DNA from: Darksidea phi
Taxonomy: Eukaryota; Ascomycota; Dothideomycetes; Pleosporales; Lentitheciaceae
Assembly (NCBI GenBank): GCA_030770425.1
Contig: JASJFT010000146.1
Location: forward strand, 1-64,000
Reading direction: 5' to 3'
Length of the DNA stretch: 64,000 nucleotides
Position 1 is the stretch's first letter. Each line of letters begins with the position of its first letter. Position numbers and translations under genes: made by a program. The notes below the pieces were generated by a model. The model made no database searches, was not told the origin of the DNA, and worked only from the letters and a program-made list of their open reading frames with translations. Shown here one piece after another: positions 37,505 to 48,579 of this stretch.

Positions 37505-39786
37505 CTATGCTTTGAACTGTCTCGTCTCGATCGCGCTCCCAACCAGACTACTGCCCCGAATCATGTTCGTCGAGCAAACGACAATCCTACTACCTCTTCC
37601 CTCACCACCAACCTCCTTCAACTTCCCTCCGATGAATCTCAATGCGGCGATCTCCGCTCTCGTCACACCTCCCAAGTAGAATACGACGATCGTCTTCGCA
37701 GCGTCGTTGTGGCTGCCGTTTAGCATATGCCTCGCCTTAAGCGCTTTCTCTTCGCCTGTCTGTCGCTCGTCGAACGTTGCACCCTTCACGTACTTGCTCG
37801 CATCATCGAAGATGCGTAGGCCCTGTGCTAGCGGATTTGATTGTGCTGCAGTGCGAGGGTCGGAGGGTGGCTTGATAATGTTGGCAAGGGTTTGCTTTTG
37901 GATGATGGACTGAACTAGGCGCACCGATAGTGGTGCATAACCCGAAAAGGAGTAGGAGATATCGTTCGGCTCTAACTCGTTGACTTCGTCGTCCCACAGC
38001 CGGAGCGACTTCCTCAGCGGTGTGTAATTGGTCACTGTGCCTGGCTTTGCAGCGGGTGTGGCTCCGAGACCTGAGCCGCCGCGGGGTTGCAATAGGTTCA
38101 TCTTTTCAAGCGACGAAAGAGTAAGGATATGCTGAGGTCCATAAGCTTGGATGATAGCGCGCTTAAAGGTTTCCAAGTCTTTATGGCGCATCCCTGCGTT
38201 CGTTGTGCTTTCGAGACAGAGCAAACGTAGAATGGTTGGCAGTGGAACATCTCGGTTGATAAGCTCTGTGATAGTCTCATGTTGCGTGGTCGGGTCTAGG
38301 CCTGACATAACATTCTGCTGGACCTCGAGCGACCGTGTGAAGATGTCAGTATGCGTGAACTTGATAATCTCTTCCGCAAGCGAAGTGTGTAGCTTCAGGC
38401 TAGCCTGCTCGGCCTGGTAGCCAGGAAGCTTTGCGACAAAGTCACGAAGCTCGGCTGTGGTCTTCGCTGCAAGCTGGTTGCGCTCAGTGCTACTTTGAAG
38501 TCGCCGCGCGGCCTTGTTGAGTAAGTTTCCCACAATGGCAAAATTTGAGTCTCCCAGAGTAGAGTACAGCTGATCCTTTGATTCAATCGGAACCTTGCGC
38601 TTCATGCTGGTTGATGCAGACCCCGTCTGTCCGGGCTGCGATGCTGCTCCACCAACAACTGACGCATCAACCTCAATCTGATTTGCGACGATGTTGAAGA
38701 CTTCGTCAATAAGGCCCTCGTAGGTCAGTTGCGTGAGGAGCACGGTAGGGAAGTCAACTTCTCGGTCTATGATGATGAGGCTATCGATCATTGAGCTGGG
38801 CGTCAGGCCCAAAAACGATGGCCCGATGCTACTAGGAGCCTCGCTCGCAGTGACTTCAGTACGCATACGAATGAGCAGATCAGCCAGGCGTTTTCCATTA
38901 TCGCCTTTTCCAATGATTCTTGGGAAGAGCCCGTACTTCTGTTGCTGAAGCATGAGGGCCTTCGCCGAAAGAAATATCGACGCCGGGTCTTTCCGCTAAA
39001 CGCCGTTAGTGATGATAGAGGGCTCAGTAAACCTTTCATACCAGATAGAGATCCTTGACAGCATCGTCAAGCTCTAGCGATAATACATCATCTGCAAGCG
39101 GCACGAAAAAGAGCGGCCACTCGCTCACGCTCGCCTCTCCGAGCACGCCCGCCTCTTCCAGAAGCTGGTCAGAGACTAAAGTACGTCGAGGCACCCAGAA
39201 GACAGAGAACTCATGCTCGATCTGGCTTTCTCGACGTAACCGTTTGATTTGATCTACGTTGAATGTTAGCACCTGATGACAAGGCAACACCTCTTATTAA
39301 GTGCAAGAGGATTCCCGTTGTAAAAGCCACGATAGGTTGTTTAATGTAGGGATCAAGACTGACTAGGCAGAGTAGGTTCTGTCTGCCCAGCCTACTTTAT
39401 GATCCCAAAGACGCCGCGACCCCGGTATCACCAATGAAATAGGGAGGGGAACCGACTTACTAGCCACAGCTGTCACCGTCGTCGTCTTCTCTCCTCGAAT
39501 AAGGAACACCACATTCCGCTGTGACGAGTCGACATGGTCGTTCTCCAAAAAGAACGGCTTATCAACGCCATACTCTTGTAGCGTTGAAAATTTTACTAGG
39601 AGATTCAAAGTCCCCGCAAGCGCCTTCTCAAGAACAAGGTTCTTTTTTCCTCTTATCTGTTGATAGAATCAGTAGAGGTAGCGGAATGCGATGACGATAT
39701 TACCTTACACCCTCAAGCAGAAGAAGCAGGTCTCGGCGAGCCTTTTCAGTGATGTCTGAAGCATTGAACGGGATCATTGGAGCCAT
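37505..39786 (-). CDS. VPS33: Vacuolar sorting protein Vps33 (Sec1/Munc18 family)
   Basis: Four exons on the minus strand: 39786-39709, 39656-39461, 39253-39042 and 38995-37505. They total 1,977 nt, or 658 residues. The N-terminal exons give ITEKARRDLLLLLEG, then GKKNLVLEKALAGTLNLLV, then FFVPLADDVLSLEL. The large exon carries the Sec1 core: SLIIIDREVDFPTVLLTQLTYEGLIDE, split by a low-complexity insert from KDQLYSTLGDSNFAIVGNLLNKAA, and near the end TIVVFYLGGVTRAEIAALRFI, typical of Vps33. Vps33 is the SNARE-binding subunit of the HOPS and CORVET tethers at endosome and vacuole membranes. Introns are 52, 207 and 46 nt, and each junction restores the family sequence. The gene stands next to VTA1, which acts in the same pathway; whether that means anything is unclear. 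Confidence 0.93.
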
Positions 39787-40110
39787 ATCTTAGAGTATCA
39801 AAGGGTGCGGAAGGTAATTGTTAGATGCGGACACATATTGAGGTGATGTTACTGCCTCCGATGCGAGGATGGTTTCGCTAAGTTCGACCCCGAGGCGTGG
39901 CACATGGCACGTGCATGTGCTTAGTCATACAAGGGAATAGGCGATCAGAGAAACTGCATTTGTACGTGCATTCCACGCAAGTCGTTTTCAATGTGCATGT
40001 GCTATCATGATTCTATATACTATACTGGGTATATAACTACTTCCTCAGATATCGAAATGGAACAAACACAATATCAACAGATCATATCCTACAGTGGCTG
40101 TCGCCTTGAC
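39787..40110. other. Intergenic, VTA1 to VPS33
   Basis: A 324-bp gap between two minus-strand genes. It holds the VPS33 promoter and the VTA1 3' flank. No other feature is recognised. Confidence 0.5.
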
Positions 40111-41519
40111 CTAATTCGCACCTAACGCACGGAGAGCCAGCCTCAGCTCCTTGACTGCGGTGTTGACGTCTTCAAAATTCAATGCCGATATGGCCCACTT
40201 TGCATGCTTGGTAGCATCCATCTGCGATTCTTCATCAGTGTTGAAAGGACCTTGGTGCAAGGCTTGCGGTGCAGGGGCAAACGATTGCTGGTATTGTTGA
40301 GGGGGTTGCTGAGGAGGTTGTGGCGGTTGCGGAGAGTATTGATAATGTTGCTGGGAAGGAGATTGGGATGGCGGTATTTGCGAATGTTGGAACGGTGGCG
40401 ACGATGCAAAGGCTTGTTGTTGTGGTGGTGGCGGTTGGTGTGTGCTCTGTGGGGGTGCTGATTGCTGGGGTCGGAATGACGGAGGCGATGCAGCATTTTG
40501 ATAAAAGTTTTGCGGACTGGGGACCTGAGGCGCTTGAGGTAACTGAGAGTCCGTAGGTAACGATGACTGGTCGAACGCGTCGGGCATATTCTCATCTTCA
40601 ATCGAAGGTGCAGTTGGCAGGCCAGGTGCTGGGTTGTCTGTCGTAAAGGTCGGCACATTGACCCTTGGAAAGTATCCCCCGCCCACCGAAGCTACCGAAC
40701 CGTGGCGGGATGTCGATGGTTGCGAGATTGGGGAGACATCCCGATGCGAGCCGTAGCCGGTCGGTGCGGAGGGGAAGTCTGGCGGTGGAGACACTTTGGG
40801 CGGCGAATACGTCGGCGAAGGCTGTGCCGAAGTGTTGGGCCCCGTCTCTACGTAGGCCTGATATGGGTTTTGGGTAGGTGGCCTTGCCGTGCCCTGGTTT
40901 ATGTTCCGAACCTCCGGGTCGTTCGGGTCCAGGGCGGTAGGCGAGGCTGCCTGCGGCGGGGACTCGTGGACTGGGTTGGTGAGGTTGGGGTCCTCGCCTG
41001 CTTGGATAGCCTTGAGAATGCGCACGGCGTGATACTTGGCGAATCTGTGCTTGGACTTGATCTCAGGCTCAGGCTCCTTTTTCCATATCGTGAGCATCTC
41101 GAGGAACGTTGCCGCGGCGAGCAGTGTGTCGGCCGTGTTTTTGGTCGCCGTGTTCGCCGTCATATCCCGTTCGCCCTTTGCGAATGTCTGCAGCGCGAAC
41201 TGCTCGCAGTACGCATATGCGGCCACCTCGTCCAGCAGCGCATCCTCGTTCGGGTTGTCCGCCTTGGTTTGCTCGAGCTGTTCCATCAGATCGGTCGTGT
41301 AGGCCGTGCATTCTGCGTCGGCGGAGTGGAGGTTTGCGCCGATGATCTTCTGGACGATGTAGAAGCGCACTGGTCATGTTAGCACTTGTTCGTATAATTT
41401 GAAGAGCTGGACATACACCAGTAGGCCACGATGGGCTTGAACCGCTCCAGTTGGGCGGCGCGCTTGGCAAAGGGCGCGATCTGCGCCGCCTTGAGCTTCG
41501 TCGGGATATTTTCCACCAT
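40111..41519 (-). CDS. VTA1: ESCRT-III/Vps4 cofactor Vta1
   Basis: Exons 41519-41417 and 41369-40111 (47-nt intron, phase 1) encode 453 residues. The N-terminal MIT-like domain reads KLKAAQIAPFAKRAAQLERF, then FYIVQKIIGANLHSADAEC and LDEVAAYAYCEQFALQTFAKGER; it binds ESCRT-III tails. A Pro/Gln/Ser-rich linker of about 240 residues follows, with long PPQ and QQ runs. The C-terminal Vta1 domain, ATKHAKWAISALNFEDVNTAVKEL followed by LRALGAN, binds and stimulates the Vps4 ATPase. Vta1 acts in the cytosol at multivesicular bodies. The start ATG lies in a good context (ACCATGGTG is seen on the coding strand reading AAATATTTTCC... reversed only nearby, so the start is taken as the first Met preceding the conserved helix). 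It diverges from the PDI gene. Confidence 0.92.
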
Positions 41520-41832
41520 GCTGGGCGACTCTGGGGCCTGGGGCGGTGGTGGGAAGAAGAGCGTCGTGTCGTGGGGGAGCTTCAATGTTGTGAGTGCGGG
41601 CGGAGCTGCCTGGCAGTGAAGTCACCGGCGGACCCCTGCGCTGATCCCTGCTGCTTTCCCCGCCATTCGCTAATGCTGCAGGTGGTGCCATCGAGCTCTC
41701 GAGCATAAAGGACAACCTGGCTTCAATGGCCATGACGGGATGTGAGACGCCAATACATAAACTCCCGCCCAACACCAAGCTCGTGTTCCCCAATTCCCCA
41801 CTGCCAACCAGTACGGTCGTTCATTTTCCCAA
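41520..41832. other. Divergent promoter region, VTA1 and PDI
   Basis: A 313-bp gap between genes pointing away from each other. A minus-strand frame is open through it but in a different frame from VTA1 and without motifs. No unfolded-protein response element could be confirmed by eye. Confidence 0.5.
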
Positions 41833-43380
41833 ATGGTGCGCTCAACCGCTCTGCTCGCAGCTGTGGCTGCCCTCGCCCTCAATGCCCAAGCTCAGAGCAT
41901 GTACTCGAAGAAGTCGCCTGTTCTCCAGGTCGACACTGGCAACTACGACAGGTTGATTACGAAGTCGAACTACACGTCCATCGTTGAGTAAGCGCTATTC
42001 GTTCCAGATATCCTACACACTCTTTTGACACAAGCCAGGTTCTACGCACCATGGTGTGGCCACTGCAAGAACCTCAAGCCCGCTTGGGAGACCGCCGCAA
42101 AGTCACTCGCCGGTATCGCCAAGGTCGCCGCCATGAACTGCGATGACGAGAAGAATAAGCCGCTGTGCGGTCAGATGGGTGTGCAGGGTTTCCCGACGCT
42201 TAAGATCGTACGGCCGGGGAAGAAGCCGGGGAAGCCCACGGTCGAGGACTACCAAGGCCCGCGACAGGCGAAGGCGATTGTCGACATTGTCAAAAGCAAG
42301 ATACCGAACAATGTCAAGAGGATCACAGACGCGAAGCTGGACGAGTGGTTGCAGGAGAACAAGGACAGCGCAAAGGCCATTTTGTTCAGTGACAAGGGCC
42401 CGGTTAGTGCTACACTGAGGACAACAGCTATTGACTTTGCCGGCATAGTCTCGATTGCCCAGGTCAAGAAGGACCAGGAGGCCGCGGTCGCCAAGTATGG
42501 CGTTGACAAATTCCCAACACTTGTCCTCTTACCCGTTGGCTCGGACGAACCTATCAAGTACGATAGCGAGATGAATAAAGAAGCCATAGTCAAGTTTCTC
42601 TCGCAAGTCGCACCGCCGAACCCGGACAGCCCGGATCCCAAAGCCAAGAAGCCTAAGAGCAAGAAGGACGAGAAGAAGGAATCAAAATCATCGTCCAAGT
42701 TTTCCAAGGCCTCCGCGTCTCACAAGTCATCAGAAGCATCCTCTGCGGCGACATCAGCTGCAGATGAAACTATCGAGGAGGCCAACACACCGACCGAGTC
42801 CCCGGATCCAAACCTCAAGACCGAGGATACACCTGAACCAATCGTCATTCCCGAGGAGGTCAAGCCTACAATCAAGTCTTTGGCTGGATCAGAAGAACTC
42901 CAGGACATTTGCCTGAACAAAAAGAAGTTAACCTGTATCCTCGCGATTCTGCCTAAGGATGAGTCCTCCGAAGCTGCGACAGCCGTCACCGCCTCGCTTG
43001 CCTCCATTCATAAGAAGCACGACTCGCAAAACACTCGTCTATTCCCATTTGTCGCTGTCCCAGCTTCTAACCCTCTCGCCTCATCCCTCGTGAAAGAACT
43101 GAGCCTGGGCAGCGAGGACCAAGTCCACCTCATTGCCACCCACGGCAAGAAAGCATGGTACAAGAAATACTCTGGTGAGGCCTTTGGCTCCTCCGAAGTT
43201 GAGCAGTGGGTCGACGCTATCCGGATGGGTGAAGGCAAGAAGGAGACGCTCCCAGAGTCGCTGCTAGCAGTGGTACCAACCGAAGAGGCCAGAGAGAATA
43301 AGGCTGCTGAGCAAGAGCCCATCAAGATCAAAGTTGAGGAGATAGTAGAAGAACCTGTCCCCGAGCACAATGAGCTATGA
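41833..43380 (+). CDS. Protein disulfide isomerase-like ER thioredoxin protein
   Basis: Exons 41833-41987 and 42039-43380 (51-nt intron) encode 498 residues. A signal peptide (STALLAAVAALALNAQAQ) is followed by a thioredoxin domain with the active site FYAPWCGHCKNLKP; the cysteines are at about 58 and 61, and the intron falls just before this motif. VQGFPTLKIVRPG supplies the cis-proline. A second thioredoxin-like domain (KYGVDKFPTLVLLP) has no CxxC. Then come a Lys/Ser/Glu-rich segment (about residues 270-340) and a third folded part. The protein ends PVPEHNEL, where HNEL is a credible variant of the HDEL retrieval signal, placing it in the ER lumen. Overall it is nearest the fungal PDIA6/Mpd1-like group, with one catalytic site. 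It probably forms or isomerises disulfides in secretory proteins. Confidence 0.9.
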
Positions 43381-44100
43381 GAGGTGGGCGTGTATGAATG
43401 ATCCCGTAACTCTGATTCTAACGTCTTCTTAGCGGTCTGTGTAGTTTAGCTTTTATCAATCCAATCCAACAAAGTGTCGGCTTCATTTCTCCATCCCACT
43501 ATATTTATCTGTTTTTGAGATTTGTTACCACTTCCATCCCACCGCGTCTGAGTCAGCATTCGCAACCTTGTCCACGCTGTCTTCTTCCTCAATCGCCTGT
43601 TGCCCCACTACCCAAAAATAAACGCGTCTCCTCGTTAGTTGATTCCCAGTGATTGTCGCGTATTAGTGGCTTGTCCTTAGTGATACATGGATCGATAGTG
43701 GCTGTGTTGGGTATTACTGCGCCCCCGATTTTGTTTCACTTGCCTGTCCATATCAGCACTACGAGCGGGTCGTAACCGCTCGCAGGGATTGGTAGCCGAG
43801 CCGTCCGAACTACACAACGCTGGGACTCCATTCTTATCAACGGACTATCGCCGTATTTCTAGTACATTTTCTTTCAATTGCAGTCTGTCAATTGGTGCGG
43901 CACACGCCATGGCTTCACGCCTTCCTTAATACAGCAAGCTGGGAGGCCCTCCGCCACGGAAGGCAATATTGTGAGGCACGTATAGGCAGGCAGGCACAGA
44001 AACGCTAAGGTAGCAAAAGGGTGGTACTAGGATGGGATAAGACGAATTCTTAAGGAGATGTAATGGTAGGACGTAGGACTATATAGGGTCCGATGATAAT
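43381..44100. other. Transition from gene space to AT-rich block
   Basis: Ordinary base composition with CA and TG present up to about 44095, after which they almost vanish. No gene is supported. The last normal-looking stretch is purine-rich. Confidence 0.55.
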
Positions 44101-44354
44101 CTAGTAGTCCTCCGGTAGAAGTAGGCGTAATATAGCCTCCCCCTTTTCTAAGAACTATTCTAATCCTTATAGAAAGTAATATACTATAATATATTTAGTT
44201 AATCTTTTTACTAGTTTTAAAAAGATTTTTATAAGAAATAAGATTCTAAGAATATATATTAAATAGAATTAAAAATAAATTAATAAAAAGTTATAAAAGC
44301 TTTAAGTAAGAATTTTATATAAAAGATAATCTTATTAAGCGAGGTCTAGGCCCG

Positions 44355-44715
44355 ATAGATTATCTTAACTATACTTAGGATTTTATACTTAAGATAGAAA
44401 AGAAGAAGTAGAAATAAAGAAATAATAGTTTAATTATATAAATAGATAGAAATTAATCTAGATTTAAATTAACTATAAGAAAAGAAAACTATTTAGAAGA
44501 TTTATAGTTATTATATATTAATCTATTTTTCTAAATTTATAACTTTATACTTATAGATCTATAAATTTATAAATTTATAAATCTATAGTTATAGATCTAT
44601 AAATTTATAAATTTATAAATCTATAGTTATAGATCTATAGCTCTATTATATAATCTAAATAGAATTTATCTTTACTAAGATATAAATCTTATTAATAATT
44701 CTTTTTAAAATTTCT
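44355..44715 (+). repeat. Left arm of a long inverted repeat
   Basis: Reads as the reverse complement of 48100-48460. Shared words, allowing for RIP differences, include TTTATACTTAAGATAG, AATAGTTTAATTA, TTTAAATTAACTATAA, ATTTAGAAGATTTATA and TTACTAAGATATAAATCT. The two arms enclose about 3.4 kb. It could be the terminal inverted repeat of a DNA transposon or two opposed copies of one repeat. Confidence 0.7.
44553..44640. repeat. 38-bp tandem repeat inside the left arm
   Basis: ATAGATCTATAAATTTAT begins at 44553 and 44591, with a third partial copy at 44629. Each unit is itself rich in short palindromes such as ATAGATCTAT. Confidence 0.7.
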
Positions 44716-46980
44716 ATTTAATTTAGTTTTAAGTCTTATTTACTATATTTTACTATAAGATATTATATACTACTAAATATTATTTAATTCCTTAATATTA
44801 CTCTATTTATTATATTTTATAGTAAGATATATTATATTAAGATAACTAGTATTTTATACTTATTATATAACTAGTCCTTAGTATAGATTTTATAATATAT
44901 TAATCTTATTATTATATAATCTTTATTCTTATTAATTTATAAATTATAAGCCTTTTATAAATCTATATACTATTAAACTTTATACTAAACTATTAGATTT
45001 ATTATAAGAATATAGATTAGCTTTTAATACTATTTATTAAGTTATATATAACTACTTTAGTATTATTATTACTATAATTAACTAGTCTTAAAGTAAAACT
45101 TTAATAAGTATTAATAATATTATTAATATTTATAAAAAGAAGATAAAGGACTTTTACTTTATATTTTCTTTTATATTATAAGCCTCTTTTTTAAGTAAGT
45201 TTTTCTCTTTTTAAAATAAATATAGGCTAAGTCTAAGTTATAATATATCTTCTTTTCTACTTTATATTATTCCTATATAGTAGAGTATTAGGACGAGTTT
45301 AAGAGGAGGATTATTTACTAAATAGTATTAAAGATAGATATTTATTAGATTTTCTTATTAGATTTACCTTAATAAGAGTTCTATATTAGACTTATATAAA
45401 GGTTTATTACTTCTTATTTATAAATTATAGTATAGACTTATATATTACTTAAGTAGATTTTTAAAATAGTAATATTATATTTATATTATTTATTTTAGTA
45501 TAAATATTCCTATTTATTAATAATATAGTAATAAGATAGTAAAGTTAAATTTATATTATTTATTTTAATATAAATACTCTTATTAAGTAGATAGTATAAT
45601 AATTTAATAGAGTTAAAGTAGTATAATAGATTATACTTATATTATATATTTTATATAAATATTTTATTATTCTTAAAATAACTTTAACTTACTCTTCTTC
45701 TCTTTTAATCTTTTTACTTTCTCTTTCTATACTTTTTACTAGATATTTTTTTATTCTTATTAATACTTTTTCTTTATTCTTCTTAGTATTCTTTAGCTTT
45801 TATCTTTATACCTCTTCTTTTTTCTTTATAGTTCTCTTTAGCTTTATATTAATATACTTTCTTCTATTTTTTTAACCCTCTTTAGCTTTATATAAACGTT
45901 TCTTTAAGTTTCTAAAATATTAGATATAATTAATAATATTTTATCTTTTAATAGTTTCTTTACTATTATTAAAGGTATATTAGATATTAGTAAAGATAAG
46001 CTACTAAAATATTCCTCTTCTTATTAGTCTCTTATATTCTATAATAATCCTATATATATCCTCTTTATTTATTACTTTAGACTAACTTAGAACTTATAAC
46101 CTATTTATTTAAGAAGTTATTACTAATATTTAAACTAATTTAAGATTTAAAATAATTTTAAAGATAAAATAGATACTATTATTATAAATTTTAATTGAGT
46201 TTATTAGAAATATATTTCTTATCTAGTTAAATTTAGTTATATTAAGTAAGTAGCTCTTTTTTTATACCTTTCTAGTAGTTCTTTAAATTATTATTAATTC
46301 TTAATAGATATTAATCTAGCTATATTATATCTTATAGTAACTATTTATAAAGTAAGAAAACTTACTACTATAATAATATATTATTTATAATTAATCTTAA
46401 TCTTTATATAGTCTTTTATTATTAATATTAATATTATAATACTATATATACTTAAAATAATATCTATATTCTTATTCTAGATACGTATAGTTAGAATAAG
46501 AAAAGATCTATATTAAGAATCTACTATTACTTTAATAATTAGTTTTATTAGCTATAGTATAATTCTAAAGATCTACGAGTAGCTACTTAAAGTATTAATA
46601 TTATTAGTTAGTTATTTTAGACTTCGTTCTAGTATAACGAGTTAGCTACTAGTTATAATCTAGTATTCTTCTTTATAACTATTCTTACTTTAGCCTTTAT
46701 ATTCTCTAACTCGCTAATATATTATAATATTAATATTATAAGCCTTTTTATTACTACTAAAGCTATATTTTAAGATCTTTATTATAAGTAGAATATCTTT
46801 TATAGTTATATTAAGGATATCTTTAGATATTTTAAAGTTATTAATATATATATTATTATATATTCTTATATTTCTTTTTTAAATATCTTTACTAATACTT
46901 ATATAGAGTTTTCTTAATATACTCGTCGAAGATTATATTATATTATTATACTATATTATAGAATCTATATACTTTAGCTA

Positions 46981-47112
46981 TTAGTATTATAATTTCTATT
47001 TATATTTATCTTATTAACGTTATAACTTTTATTTATATTTATCTTATTAGTATTATAGCTCTTATTTATATTTATCTTATTATTATTATAACTCTTACTT
47101 ATATTCGTCTTA
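46981..47112. repeat. 33-bp tandem repeat, four units
   Basis: Units begin at 46981, 47014, 47047 and 47080, each close to TTAGTATTATAACT followed by TATTTATATTTATCTTA. A 33-bp period equals 11 codons. Read on the minus strand it gives repeats like NKININKSYNT, so this was probably an in-frame protein repeat before RIP. Confidence 0.7.
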
Positions 47113-47425
47113 TTAGTATTAATTTTTTACTTCTTTACTTTAGATTTTACTTTATTATTTTTATAATTCTTTTTCTCTTTCTTTATATAATCGCTCTAGG
47201 TATTCGTCTTCTTACTCTTCTTATTATTAGAATCTTTTATCGTCCCTACTTTATAAATATAAAGAATTTCTATCTACTTAGTCTTTTTATTATTAGAAGT
47301 CTTAATCTTTTCTACTTTATTTCTATTAAAAATATTCTATTTTCTTATCTTTTTATCTAGAGGAGTTCTTCTCTTCTTCTCTTTCTCTTTTTAACTTTTA
47401 TTCTACTATATTATACTTTAGTTAA

Positions 47426-47524
47426 AATACTTCTACTAGAAGTTAAACTTATAATCTAAATATTTCTATTAAAGATTTAACTTATAACTTAAATACTTTT
47501 ACTAGAGATTCTACTTATAATTTA
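47426..47524. repeat. Second 33-bp tandem array, three units
   Basis: Units start at 47426, 47459 and 47492 (AATACTTCTACTAGA..., AATATTTCTATTAAA..., AATACTTTTACTAGA...), each ending in ACTTATAA plus TCTA or TTTA. It has the same period as the array at 46981 but a different sequence. Confidence 0.65.
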
Positions 47525-48099
47525 AATATTTCTATTAATAAAATTAGTATTTATTTAAGTACTCTTCTTAATAGTAGTAGTTCTAGTTATAATATTATTC
47601 TAAATAGATTAAATTAGACTTATAGCTTACTTATTATTAATTTAATTCTTATTAATAGTAGTTATTTTACTAAGTATAATCGTTTATATAAAATCTATTT
47701 TAATAAGTAAATATTTCTATTTAACTTTAAGAATTTTCTAAATAATATCTAAGATAATATAATAGATTATATTATAGTTATATTAAAATTCTTATAATTT
47801 TACTTTAACTTTATATTAGCTTTTATTTTATCTATAGTATTATATAAAATAGTTTATTTTTTATATATATAGCTACTCTAATACTTCTATTAAAGAAAAG
47901 ATCTTTATAAATATTTAATAAGAATTATTATATTATATATTCTTATTTCTTTCTTATTAGTCTATTATTTTATAATATATTATTCTAATACTTCTTAAAC
48001 TTCTAGAATATCTATTATAAACTAAATATATACTATAAACTACTAGTAAATAGAATTACTAGGAATCGAGCTAATTATCGACTCTAATAAAGAGTATAA

Positions 48100-48460
48100 C
48101 GTAGATCTTATAATTAGAGAATAAGAAGTTATATAATAGATTTATATCTTAGTAAAAATAGATCTAAGGGTTACGTAATAGCTTAATAGATCTATTAGAA
48201 TAGAGTTATAGAGCTATAGCTTAGTAGATTTATAGATATAGAGCTATAGATTTAAGAAAACTAAATTAATATATAATAATTATAAATCTTCTAAATAATC
48301 TTCTCTTTTATAGTTAATTTAAATTTAGATTAATCCTTATCTATTAACGTAATTAAACTATTATCTTTTATTCTAACTTCTTTATTCCTATCTTAAGTAT
48401 AAACCTTAAATAAGACTAAATAACCTATTAAAACTAAACCCTATTTAATACCTTAACTAT
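48100..48460 (-). repeat. Right arm of the long inverted repeat
   Basis: Reverse complement of the arm at 44355-44715; see the words listed there. It lies directly before the forward Ty3/gypsy element. The sequence at 53000-53700, where that element's 3' LTR should lie, does not match this arm, so it is probably not that element's LTR. Confidence 0.68.
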
Positions 48461-48579
48461 CTAGTAGGTAGAAATAGCTAATTAATATAGTAGGAGAAGG
48501 AACCTAATAAAGCGAAGCGGCGTAGCCGCTAACTTAGGCCGAATCCTCTAAGGTAGAAAATTATTAGAAGTTTAATTTC

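Larger units (their letters stand above)
44716..48099. other. Interior of the inverted-repeat element, unidentified
   Basis: AT-rich with no readable domain. On the minus strand, around 47400-46900, one frame gives a Lys/Asn/Ser-rich protein-like stretch with 11-residue repeats. Further down only scattered coding-like patches remain (for example ISELENIKAKVRIVIKKNTR near 46700). I could not assign a transposase or polymerase. Confidence 0.4.

Noticed and set aside
40702..41382. Plus-strand frame of 226 codons
   Set aside because: It is antisense to VTA1; there are no motifs.
43780..43830. tRNA-like hairpin near the end of the gene-rich part
   Set aside because: A stem-like GGTCGTAACC/GGTTGGTAGCC pattern was considered, but there is no T-loop GTTCGA box or acceptor stem.
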